Both the position numbers and the translations under genes were made by a program. DNA of 64,000 nt from positions 124,001 to 188,000 of the forward strand of contig NZ_CAADFC020000012.1 in NCBI RefSeq assembly GCF_900696085.1. The letters run 5' to 3'. This document shows, one piece after another, positions 42,923-50,907 of the stretch. The notes below the pieces were generated by a model. The model did no database searches, was not told the DNA's origin, and saw only the letters and a program-made list of their open reading frames with translations. The DNA comes from Bradyrhizobium ivorense (GTDB lineage: Bacteria; Pseudomonadota; Alphaproteobacteria; Rhizobiales; Xanthobacteraceae). Within the stretch, counting starts at the first letter, position 1; every line of letters begins with the position of its first letter.

Positions 42923-44359
42923 CTATTCGGCTGCGGCGTGTTCCGGTGGACGCCAGATCGCCGGCGCGTAAAGCTCAGGCGCAAAATCCTCTGCAATTTC
43001 CCCGTTGATCCGTGCCTCATGCGACGAGAGATCGGCCAGAAACAGATCGCGGCTGATGCGCGCAACAATCGCGGGAATGTCGCGCTTGAAACTCGGGACA
43101 TCGCCGACCGGCAAGCCGAAGCTGACGAAGGCCGCGGGATTAAAGACGTGAATATCCTTCAGATGCGGCGCACGGCCCGGCACCTTCTCCAGGTACTCAT
43201 GTCCCGCGCCGAGATAGGGATAGGCGGCCAGCGTCTCGTCCCTCTCGCCTTCGGGCGGCGTGAAGCGATCGCGCCACAGCCGGATTTCATCCGCGAAGTC
43301 GCGCAGCTCGGCCTGCGCACCGAGATCGACCAAATAGCCGGTGGCGACGATCGCAAAGTCGAACGCGAACTCGCCCTGGGGCGTGACCGCGACGGCCCGC
43401 GTTCCTCTCACCCGCGCCGCGCTCCATGGCGCTCCGAGATGCAGATGAAAATTGGGATAGACCACCGCGCGCGAGATCGCGTCCGGTGGCGGGGTCGAGC
43501 CGGCGCGGCGGAACCGGATGGCCTGCTGCCACCGCACAGCATCCGGAAGCGCCCCGTAATTGTCATAGGCGCCGGGATAGCCGCGAATCCGAATCACCGG
43601 CAGCGACGCCAGGGTTTCGCGCCGCGCGAACAGGTGCACGTCGTGCGCGCCGGCCTCCAGCGCCACGGCGGCGGCATCGAAGGCCGACGCGGCACCGCCG
43701 ATCACGGCGACCGATCGGCCGCGCAGCGTCTTGAAGTCGATCGCCTCCGACGTATGCGCGTAGAACCGCTTCGGCAGCTTCTGCAGCGCCTCCGGAACGT
43801 GAGCGCCGCCGCTCCCGGCAAATCCGGTCGCAAGCACCAGCTTTCGCGCGGTCTCGACGGTCGCATGACCGTCCCACTCCAGATGCAATCGCAGATGATC
43901 CACGGCCGGTTCGATGCGGGTCAGTCGCGTGCCGTAGCGGACCGCAACGCCCGTCACCTTGCGATACCAGTTCAGATAGGCCGCCCAGTCAAAACGCAGA
44001 ATGCGGTCGAGCGCATCATAGGCCGCCGCGCCATAACGCGCTTCATACCACGCCTGGAAGCCGAGCCCGGGCAGGCCGAGTTCCGGCCCCGGCAACGTCT
44101 TTGGCGTCCGCAGCTTGTGCATACGCGCGCTCGTCAGCCAGACGCCGGCTTGGGTATGGTCGGCCGCCGCATCGATCACCGAGACTTTCCCGATTCCCGC
44201 CCGGCGCAACGCAAAAGCAAAGGCCGAGCCGGACTGCCCGCCACCGACCACGACGACGTTGTGATCGATGCCGTCGCGATCCGGAACCCAGTTCTGCGGG
44301 TCCGGTCCGATCAGGCGAAGGGCTTCGCGGGCAACACTGTCGGGATCGGATTTCGGCAT
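42923..44359 (-). CDS. FAD-dependent NAD(P)H oxidoreductase (flavin-containing monooxygenase-like)
   Basis: This 478-aa protein has an FAD motif (VVVVGGGQSGSAFAFALRRAG, in two parts around residues 35-55) and a second GxGxxA-type NADPH motif (VAVIGGAASAFDAAAVALEAG, around 200). This layout is that of flavin-containing monooxygenases and lysine-hydroxylase-like proteins. The segment HKLRTPKTLPGPELG is conserved in relatives annotated as FAD/NAD(P)-binding oxidoreductases. It lies 99 bases upstream of the TauD-type gene in the same leftward operon. S- or N-oxygenation is possible; the substrate is unknown. Confidence 0.8.
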   Translation of the reverse strand: MPKSDPDSVAREALRLIGPDPQNWVPDRDGIDHNVVVVGGGQSGSAFAFALRRAGIGKVSVIDAAADHTQAGVWLTSARMHKLRTPKTLPGPELGLPGLGFQAWYEARYGAAAYDALDRILRFDWAAYLNWYRKVTGVAVRYGTRLTRIEPAVDHLRLHLEWDGHATVETARKLVLATGFAGSGGAHVPEALQKLPKRFYAHTSEAIDFKTLRGRSVAVIGGAASAFDAAAVALEAGAHDVHLFARRETLASLPVIRIRGYPGAYDNYGALPDAVRWQQAIRFRRAGSTPPPDAISRAVVYPNFHLHLGAPWSAARVRGTRAVAVTPQGEFAFDFAIVATGYLVDLGAQAELRDFADEIRLWRDRFTPPEGERDETLAAYPYLGAGHEYLEKVPGRAPHLKDIHVFNPAAFVSFGLPVGDVPSFKRDIPAIVARISRDLFLADLSSHEARINGEIAEDFAPELYAPAIWRPPEHAAAE

Positions 44360-44747
44360 GGAGAACGACCTCGCTTTGACGTTGCAAATCGTAAAAGCGA
44401 ACGAGGCTCAGTCAATGAAACGAAACCAGCTTTGTTTTCGACGGCGCGCAATGATCGCTTCGTCGGCGGTGCATGCGCTGAAAAATTTGCGGCGACTGCT
44501 CGTTGAGCAATCGCCTCCCGGCCGGTGCAACGGGCAAAACTGCTGCAATCGACACGGAAAGCATCCGCAGTTGCTGCCTGACTTCGTTAGCGCAAGCGCG
44601 CTCGTCTCCGATCGGCGATCAACTCATAAGGTTCATGCTCGCGCGCCCGACAACAACGCAAATTCATTTCAGCGGCATCGACATAGAGTTCGGCATGACG
44701 AACGCGCAGCGTCCAAGGCGCCGGCGCAGGACAATGGACCCTGAAAA
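44360..44747. promoter_or_regulatory. 388-base divergent promoter region
   Basis: This spacer lies between the leftward FAD oxidoreductase/TauD/ABC operon and the rightward methyltransferase-LLM-MetQ operon. Frames open through it have no ribosome-binding site and unusual composition, so I see no gene. No clear palindrome was found. Confidence 0.4.
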
Positions 44748-45572
44748 ATGTCGCAAACTGGCAGTGTCATCAGCCTCGAGCACGATACGCCGGAGCTCGC
44801 CCGCTCCTACGACGAAGCGGGTCTTGTTCAATTCCGTCACGGCAAATTCCTGATCGGGCCGCTGGCGATCAAGTCCGGCGAACATGTGCTCGACATCGGA
44901 ACCGGCACCGGGCGGCTTGCGGAATTCGTCACCGGGCTGGTCGGCCCGAACGGCCGGGTGACCGGCATCGATCCGCTCGCCGGCCGCATCGAGATCGCGC
45001 GGCTCCGGCAGTCGGACAATTTGCAGTTCGATACCGGCAGGGCCGAAGACCTTTCCCGCTTCGCAGACGGTCAGTTCGACGCGGTCTACCTCAACAGCGT
45101 CTTCCACTGGATCGCCGACAAGGATCGCGCCTTGCGGGAAATCCGCCGCGTGCTGAAGCCGGGCGGCCGTCTCGGGTTGAACGTGCAGGACCCATCGCGG
45201 CCACATCAATCTCGTGTGTTGCTCCGCCAGGCCATCGCCGAGGCTGGTCTCGCGGATCGCCGACAGGATTCCAATCCGGTCCTCGGATCGACCGACGAGG
45301 AGCTGAAGGCGCTGTTCGCCGCCAACGGCTTCACCGGTTATCGCAGCGAGCTCCGCGCACTTGTCGACATCCATGACGACGCCGCTTCGCTGCTGCGCTG
45401 GTCGGAAGCGAGCGCCTTCGGCAACTTCCTCGAAGCCTTCTCGGCGACCGAGCGTAATCTGGTGCACCAGGCGTTCGCCAAGCTTGTCGAGGACAGGCGC
45501 ACGCCCGAGGGCCTGTCGCTCGAGCGCTATCTTCGCTTCGCGTTCGCGCGCAAGGCGCCAGCCTCCAACTGA
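44748..45572 (+). CDS. Class I SAM-dependent methyltransferase
   Basis: This 274-aa methyltransferase has motif I VLDIGTGTGRLAEFV (residues about 46-60), motif II-like acidic residue in GRVTGIDPLAGRIEIA, and post-motif regions FDAVYLNSVFHWIADKDRALREI and LKPGGRLGLNVQDP. This is the UbiE/arsenite-methyltransferase-like group. It lies 27 bases upstream of an LLM monooxygenase and a MetQ-type binding protein. It might methylate a sulfur or other intermediate, or detoxify a thiol; this is contextual inference only. Confidence 0.88.
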   Translation: MSQTGSVISLEHDTPELARSYDEAGLVQFRHGKFLIGPLAIKSGEHVLDIGTGTGRLAEFVTGLVGPNGRVTGIDPLAGRIEIARLRQSDNLQFDTGRAEDLSRFADGQFDAVYLNSVFHWIADKDRALREIRRVLKPGGRLGLNVQDPSRPHQSRVLLRQAIAEAGLADRRQDSNPVLGSTDEELKALFAANGFTGYRSELRALVDIHDDAASLLRWSEASAFGNFLEAFSATERNLVHQAFAKLVEDRRTPEGLSLERYLRFAFARKAPASN

Positions 45573-45599
45573 CACGATCTTCCTTCGCGGGTTCCAACC

Positions 45600-46940
45600 A
45601 TGAGCAAACGACAGCTTTCCCTCAATTTCTTCATCTATCCGGACGGCCACCATGAGGCAGCCTGGCGTTACAAGGACTCGGCGCCCGACCGCCTCCTCGA
45701 CGTCACCTACTATCAGGAACTGGCGCAGCGCGCCGAAGCCCACAAGTTCGACGCCGTGTTCTTCGCCGACGGCCCGGCGCTGGCGGACAATGTACGCCAC
45801 GCGGCACGGTTCCGCCTCGAGCCGATCACACTGCTCACCGCAATTGCATCCGCCACTCAACGCATCGGCCTGATCGCGACGGCATCGACGACCTACACCG
45901 AACCCTACAACCTCGCCCGCCTGTTCGCCTCGCTCGACCATTTGAGCCGAGGCCGCGCCGGCTGGAACATCGTGACGACGAGTTCAGCTCAGGCCGCACA
46001 GAATTTTGGGCTGCCCGAGCATCCTCCGCATCATGAACGCTATGAGCGGGCACGGGAATATCTCGATGTCATCACCGCCCTGTGGGACAGCTGGGAAGAC
46101 GACGCGCTGGTCAATGATCCCGTCTCCGGCGTTTTCGCCGACACCGACAAGATTCACGCCATCAATCACGTCGGAAAGCACTTTCGCGTTCGCGGCCCCC
46201 TCAATATCTCGCGAACGCCGCAGGGTCGGCCGGTCTATGTGCAGGCCGGCTCGTCCGACGACGGTCGCGCCTTTGCCGCACGCTTTGCCGAGGCCGTCTT
46301 CACCGCGCATCAAACGCTGGCGAGCGCGCAGGAGTTCTATGCCGACATCAAACGGCAGGCACGCGCCTTCGATCGCAGTCCCGATCAGATCAAGGTCCTG
46401 CCCGGCATCAGCCCCTTCATCGCCAGCACGCAAGTCGAGGCTGATCGGCTGCAGGACGAGTTCAACGAGCTGATCCAGCCGGAATATTCGCTGATCCAGC
46501 TGCGCCAGATGATTGGCCTCGACCTCTCCGGCTTCGATCTCGACGGCCCCTTCCCCCGGCATCTGATCGACACCGATGGCGCGCGGGGTGTCGCCAGCCG
46601 CTTCAAGCTGGTGGTCGACATCGTCGACCGCGAGAAGCCGACCATCCGGCAACTGGTGCAACGGCTGGCTGGCGCACGCGGCCATTGGGTGGTCGCCGGC
46701 CCACCGGAAAAGATCGCCGACAACATCCAGACCTGGTTCGAGAACGGCGCGGCCGACGGGTTCAACGTCATGCCGCCCTGGCTGCCCGGCGGGTTCGAGA
46801 TCTTCGCCGAGCGGGTCGTGCCGATCTTGCGCAAGCGCGGACTATTCCGGCACGATTACGAGGGCACGACGCTGCGCGATCACTATGGCTTGAGCCGGCC
46901 GGCAAGCGTGTTTTCCAACGCAATCCAGGCGATCGCGTGA
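45600..46940 (+). CDS. LLM-class flavin-dependent monooxygenase (NtaA/SnaA/DszA family)
   Basis: This 446-aa paralogue of the LLM enzyme at 30882 has the same length and the same motif order: LNFFIYPDGHHEAAWRYK, LIATASTTYTEPYNLARLFA, RGRAGWNIVTTSSAQAAQNFG and VYVQAGSSDDGRAFAARFAE. It needs FMNH2 from a reductase. It sits between a methyltransferase and a MetQ-type binding protein, 58 bases before the latter, so the imported ligand is likely a thioether- or sulfonate-like compound. The substrate is unknown. Confidence 0.88.
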   Translation: MSKRQLSLNFFIYPDGHHEAAWRYKDSAPDRLLDVTYYQELAQRAEAHKFDAVFFADGPALADNVRHAARFRLEPITLLTAIASATQRIGLIATASTTYTEPYNLARLFASLDHLSRGRAGWNIVTTSSAQAAQNFGLPEHPPHHERYERAREYLDVITALWDSWEDDALVNDPVSGVFADTDKIHAINHVGKHFRVRGPLNISRTPQGRPVYVQAGSSDDGRAFAARFAEAVFTAHQTLASAQEFYADIKRQARAFDRSPDQIKVLPGISPFIASTQVEADRLQDEFNELIQPEYSLIQLRQMIGLDLSGFDLDGPFPRHLIDTDGARGVASRFKLVVDIVDREKPTIRQLVQRLAGARGHWVVAGPPEKIADNIQTWFENGAADGFNVMPPWLPGGFEIFAERVVPILRKRGLFRHDYEGTTLRDHYGLSRPASVFSNAIQAIA

Positions 46941-46998
46941 TCATCCGGCCCGCCCCTGAATTCTGTCCATCCTCATCATCCGGGATTCAAAGATTGTC

Positions 46999-47817
46999 AT
47001 GCTGACTGCGCGTTCCTCGTTGCTTTCGACCCTTCTCATCCTGGGCGCTCTCTGCGGCGCCACCGTGCGTGCCGAAACACCCGCCAAACCCGAGCTGAAG
47101 GTCGGCTTCGTCCCGGGCCCCTACATCGACGAGTTCAAGGTGGGCGTCGCGCCTGAACTGCAGAACAAGGGCTATCGGATCCGCTATGTCGAGTTCTCGA
47201 CCGGGCTGGAAGCCAACAATGCCGTGTTCAAGGGCGAGATCGATGCCAATGTGATGCAGCATACGATCTTCCTGCACTCGTACAACGAGCGCCAGAAGAC
47301 CGATCTCGTCGGGATCGTCCACGTCCCGACCCCGCCGATGGGGCTCTATTCCAAGAAGCATGCCCTGGGCACGCCGATCAAACCTGGCTCAACTGTCGCA
47401 GTACCAAACGATCCCGTGAATCTACAGCGCGCACTGTGGATCCTGCGCGACCTCGGCCTCGTCGAAATCCGCGACTCCAAGCCGGTCGACGTCAGTGAGC
47501 TCGACGTCATCAAGAATCCCGGCGGCATCAAGATCGTGCCTTTGGAAGCCGCGCAGGCACCACGCGCGCTCGACGACGTCGACTTCGCGGCCATCCAGGG
47601 CAATTTCGCAATCTACAGCGGGCTGAAGCTGACCAACGCTTTCGCGCTGGAAAAGATGACGACGCCCTATATCAACGTCGTCGCGGTCAAGCAGGCCAAC
47701 GCCGGGGCGATCTGGGCGCAGGATATCGTCGACGGATACAAGTCGCAGACGTTCAAGACGGCAATTCTGTCCGACAGGTTCTATGACGGGTTCACCCTGC
47801 CGGACTATCTCAAGTGA
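46999..47817 (+). CDS. MetQ/NlpA-family substrate-binding protein
   Basis: This 272-aa binding protein has a signal peptide (LSTLLILGALCGATVRAE) and NlpA-family segments VGFVPGPYIDEFKVGVAPEL, FKGEIDANVMQHTIFL, MGLYSKKHALG and VAVPNDPVNLQRALWILRDLG. A cysteine lies near the end of the signal, but not in an obvious lipobox. It is the third MetQ-type protein in the window without adjacent metNI, and the last gene of the methyltransferase-LLM-SBP operon. Confidence 0.88.
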   Translation: MLTARSSLLSTLLILGALCGATVRAETPAKPELKVGFVPGPYIDEFKVGVAPELQNKGYRIRYVEFSTGLEANNAVFKGEIDANVMQHTIFLHSYNERQKTDLVGIVHVPTPPMGLYSKKHALGTPIKPGSTVAVPNDPVNLQRALWILRDLGLVEIRDSKPVDVSELDVIKNPGGIKIVPLEAAQAPRALDDVDFAAIQGNFAIYSGLKLTNAFALEKMTTPYINVVAVKQANAGAIWAQDIVDGYKSQTFKTAILSDRFYDGFTLPDYLK

Positions 47818-48043
47818 GAGACAAACGACTGAGGTCCGCGCGTGCGAATGCAAGCTCTTCTGCCTGGCGCCGGACGGCTCGCGCATCGCAGGCTACGGCA
47901 ACCGGATGGATGCACTACGGAAAACCACAGCCGTGGAATGCGCTTCTCCGGCCAATGCATTTTTAGAAATGCCCGCGCCTTGCGCAGAATATTCTTTCAA
48001 TTAGCATCGGACATGACCAGCCGTTTGAAAGAAAGTTCTCAGC

Positions 48044-48553
48044 ATGTCCGAAATTCACGCGCTTCCGTCTGCGACGGCTCGCCGTCTGGATGCGATCGAT
48101 CGCAAGATCCTGAGGGTGCTCCAGGAAGACGCGTCGCTATCGGTCGCCGAGATCGGTGAACGTGTCGGCCTGTCCTCGACGCCCTGCTGGAAGCGCGTCC
48201 AGCGCCTCGAGAACGAAGGGATCATCACCGGCAAGGTCGCCCTCGTCGACCAGAACAAGATCGGTCTGGGTCTGTCGGTCTTCGTGTCTGTCGAGAGCGA
48301 CGATCACTCCGACACGTGGCTGCGGAAATTTGCATCCACCGTCAGCGCGATGCCCGAAGTGATCGAATTCTATCGCATGGCGGGCGACGTCGACTATGTG
48401 CTGCGCGTGGTCGTCGCCGACATGCACAGCTACGACCTGTTCTACAAAAAGCTGATCGGCGCGATCGCGCTGAAGAACGTGACGTCACGTTTTGCGATGG
48501 AGAAGATCAAGTCAGTGACGGCCCTGCCGGTCCCGGCGCTCGAGCCATCCTAG
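48044..48553 (+). CDS. Lrp/AsnC-family transcriptional regulator
   Basis: This 169-aa regulator has an N-terminal winged HTH (DAIDRKILRVLQEDASLSVAEIG, SSTPCWKRVQRLENEGII; about residues 10-60) and a C-terminal RAM ligand-binding domain (about 70-155, including VDYVLRVVVADMHSYDLFYKKL). Lrp/AsnC proteins respond to amino acids. It lies 226 bases after the MetQ-type gene on the same strand and could control the sulfur operons or be independent. It starts ATG with a GAAAG-type site. Confidence 0.92.
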   Translation: MSEIHALPSATARRLDAIDRKILRVLQEDASLSVAEIGERVGLSSTPCWKRVQRLENEGIITGKVALVDQNKIGLGLSVFVSVESDDHSDTWLRKFASTVSAMPEVIEFYRMAGDVDYVLRVVVADMHSYDLFYKKLIGAIALKNVTSRFAMEKIKSVTALPVPALEPS

Positions 48554-48566
48554 TCGATCGAGCGGA

Positions 48567-48640
48567 TCATCGCCTGACGAAGTCGGCGATCCCCAGCAGC
48601 GCCTCGGTCGCTTCGGGAAACAATCCGAGGAACGCGTGCC
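48567..48640 (-). pseudogene. Short 3' remnant of an unknown minus-strand gene
   Basis: On the minus strand, about 24 codons read HAFLGLFPEATEALLGIADF and end in VRR and TGA at 48567-48569. The amphipathic, protein-like pattern ends abruptly at 48640, where the nitrilase fragment begins on the other strand. It looks like the last piece of a deleted gene, not a shadow of the neighbours. Family unknown. Confidence 0.4.
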
Positions 48641-49222
48641 GGTGACGCGCTCTACAACAGTGCTGCAATCGCTGGGCCCGACGGCTACGTCGGCACCTAT
48701 CGCAAGGTGCACCTGTGGGGCTCGGAAAACCTGTTCTTCGAACCCGGCGATCTCGGCGTTCCCGTCTGGAAGACCAAATTCGGCCGCATGGCCGTGGCGA
48801 TCTGCTACGATGGTTGGTTTCCGGAAACCTACCGTCTCGCCGCGCTGCAGGGCGCCGACATCCTTTGCGTGCCGACCAACTGGGTGCCGATGCCGGACCA
48901 GCCCGCGAACACGATGGTCATGGCGAATATCCTCGCCATGAGCGGCGCCCATTCCAACAGCATGTATGTCGCCGCCGCCGACCGTGTCGGCGTCGAGCGC
49001 AACCAGCCGTTTCTGGGATCGAGCCTGATCGTAAGCCACACCGGCTTCCCCTTAGCAGGCCCCGCCAGCAAGCCCGACGAAGACATCATCTACGCAGAGC
49101 TGAACTTGTCGGACGCCCGCAGCAAGCGCGTGCTGAACAGCTTCAATCAGCCCCTGCGCGATCGCCGCATCGATCTCTACGACGAAATGCTCGGCACCGG
49201 CATCAAGCGTGGCTGGTATTGA
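48641..49222 (+). pseudogene. Nitrilase/carbon-nitrogen hydrolase fragment lacking the N-terminus
   Basis: The frame opens without a start at about 48641 (GDALYNSAAIAGPDGYVGTYRK, in two parts). It continues through the catalytic Lys in YRKVHLWGSE and the nucleophile Cys in VAICYDGWFPETYR to a normal end (RRIDLYDEMLGTGI). About 90 N-terminal residues carrying the catalytic Glu are missing, so the product cannot be active. The abrupt start next to an unrelated minus-strand remnant marks a recombination or deletion scar. Confidence 0.85.
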
Positions 49223-49704
49223 TCATGATCTTCCGCCTTAGCAAAGCTAAGGGACCGGGGCTCCCTCGCACATGTCGTCCCTTGTGGATGAGCCGGTGCT
49301 GACGGTACTTCGGAACAGGCTCGGACGGCATGTCGCAGCCATTGTGGTGATAATGCCATGGCCGTCGTCGTAAGCAAATTGCTCTATCCGATGTTTCATG
49401 CCGTCCGTGGCTTTCGCGAGACGAAGCCCGATGCTCGCCCAGTGTGAAGCCGGTTGCGGCGAGCATCTCCGTTTTGGGTTTATGGTGCGCTCGGAGGGCG
49501 TCCACATTTGCTGCGATTGCAACAGCTTACTTGGAAGGATGAAGGGACAAGGTGCATTTCCCCGGTCAGAGGTGCCTTTCGCAGTGCTCAGAAATAAGTT
49601 CAGTCGGATCACATCTTGCTAAGAGCCCTTCGCTGTGTAGCGGACTCGGCGCCTAACGGAATCAAGTCTCCCAGATAGCGAAAGCGATCCTTGACTTCTC
49701 GAAG
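49223..49704. other. 482-base stretch without a supportable gene
   Basis: Several short frames cross this region on both strands, but none has a convincing ribosome-binding site, start or family pattern. Composition is mixed and less GC-rich to the right (49540-49720). Given the truncated nitrilase on its left, it is probably decayed DNA. Nothing recognisable is seen. Confidence 0.4.
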
Positions 49705-50907
49705 CTATGTTTGCTGAACAAGCGAATGCAACGCCTCGACCGCGGCCTCCCGCTTCTCCACAGGGACAAACAAACTGACCGAATGCGGCGACAACACGTA
49801 GTTGTCGGGGACAATCCCGTGATGTCCGAGAACCCGCAACGCCCTGAACGGCAATTCCGACGAGACACCACCGAAGCAGGTGAGACTCACCGAGCTTGAA
49901 GCCTCGCGCTGCTTGCGCAGATCCTTAGCGTGGTCCAGCGTTCGCAACAGGGCGTCGAGCCACTCCGTATCGCACGCCACGGTCATGCTGGTTTTTCCTG
50001 CGGCGAAGTGCGATGCAAGGAGCTGCGGCCAGACCAGACTGTTTTGCTTGAGATGCTGCGCGAATTTCTCGAAACCTTGATTGAGATCCCCGGAATCGAT
50101 TTCCACATGCTCAATGCGACCTATCGAGTTGACGGCCAAGACTTTCCCGTTTTCCATGCCTGAAACCTCTTTCATCACTTGCGTGCTGTGCTCGACGCCA
50201 CCCCACTGCTTGAGGACCAGAGGCACATCCTGACTTTGCGCCAGCTCTACGCTGCGAAAATGCAGGATTCTTGCACCCCAGAAGCACATCTCCGACAGGG
50301 ATGCGAAGTCTACGTGCCGCAGAGACCTCGCAGTCGGCACGATGCGCGGATCGGCCGAACAAATTCCGTCGACGTCCTTGATGATTTCACAGCGTTCGGC
50401 TTTCAGCGCAGCGGCCATCGCGACGGCAGTGGTGTCGCTGCCGCCACGGCCGAGCGTGGTGATTTCCCTGGTCGCCGGGTTCACGCCCTGAAATCCTGCC
50501 AGCACGACAACGCGTCCGCGATCAAGTTCCTCAAGCACGCGAATGGGCCGTACATCCAGAATGCGTGCGGAGGAATGGGAGTCGTCGGTCATCACGCCAG
50601 CCTGGCTGCCAGTGAAGCTGATCGCTGGCACGCCGAGATCGGAAAGCGCCATGCTCATCAGGGACATGCTGATGCGCTCACCAGTCGTCAGCAGCATATC
50701 GAGCTCGCGGCGGTTGGGATTCGAGCTGACCTGATGAGCCATCTGGATCAACTGGTCGGTGGTCTTGCCCATGGCGGAGACGATCGCCACGACACGATGA
50801 CCGCGGCCGTACAGGTCGGCGAGACTGCGCGCAACCGCGCGAATCTTCGCCGGCGTTTCAAGGCAGACGCCACCATATTTCTGCACGACGATGGGCTGGT
50901 TGCGCAT
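49705..50907 (-). CDS. Divergent aspartate kinase
   Basis: This 400-aa amino-acid-kinase-fold protein of the aspartokinase family would phosphorylate aspartate. Conserved parts are SAMGKTTDQLIQMAH, LLTTGERISMSLMSMAL, FTGSQAGVMTD, TTLGRGGSDTTAVAMAAAL and DVDGICSADPRIVP, plus C-terminal ACT-like segments. Departures from consensus are KYGGVCL in place of K-F-G-G-T-S-V at the N-terminal site and ILHFRSVELA in place of L-H-P-R-S. It starts one base before the end of nagA (stop and start abut) and sits with amino-sugar genes, an unusual setting. It may be a specialised paralogue. Confidence 0.85.
   Translation of the reverse strand: MRNQPIVVQKYGGVCLETPAKIRAVARSLADLYGRGHRVVAIVSAMGKTTDQLIQMAHQVSSNPNRRELDMLLTTGERISMSLMSMALSDLGVPAISFTGSQAGVMTDDSHSSARILDVRPIRVLEELDRGRVVVLAGFQGVNPATREITTLGRGGSDTTAVAMAAALKAERCEIIKDVDGICSADPRIVPTARSLRHVDFASLSEMCFWGARILHFRSVELAQSQDVPLVLKQWGGVEHSTQVMKEVSGMENGKVLAVNSIGRIEHVEIDSGDLNQGFEKFAQHLKQNSLVWPQLLASHFAAGKTSMTVACDTEWLDALLRTLDHAKDLRKQREASSSVSLTCFGGVSSELPFRALRVLGHHGIVPDNYVLSPHSVSLFVPVEKREAAVEALHSLVQQT

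Noticed and set aside
41945..44506. An 853-codon open plus-strand frame
   Set aside because: It is antisense to the TauD-type and FAD oxidoreductase genes, both of which have full motif sets. Long antisense frames are common at this GC content.
44268..44744. Plus-strand frame upstream of the methyltransferase gene
   Set aside because: It starts inside the antisense of the FAD oxidoreductase gene, has no ribosome-binding site and no recognisable protein pattern.
49203..49505. Minus-strand frame that might be a transposase remnant
   Set aside because: The His/Arg-rich translation matches no transposase motif I can name, and no terminal inverted repeats were found nearby.
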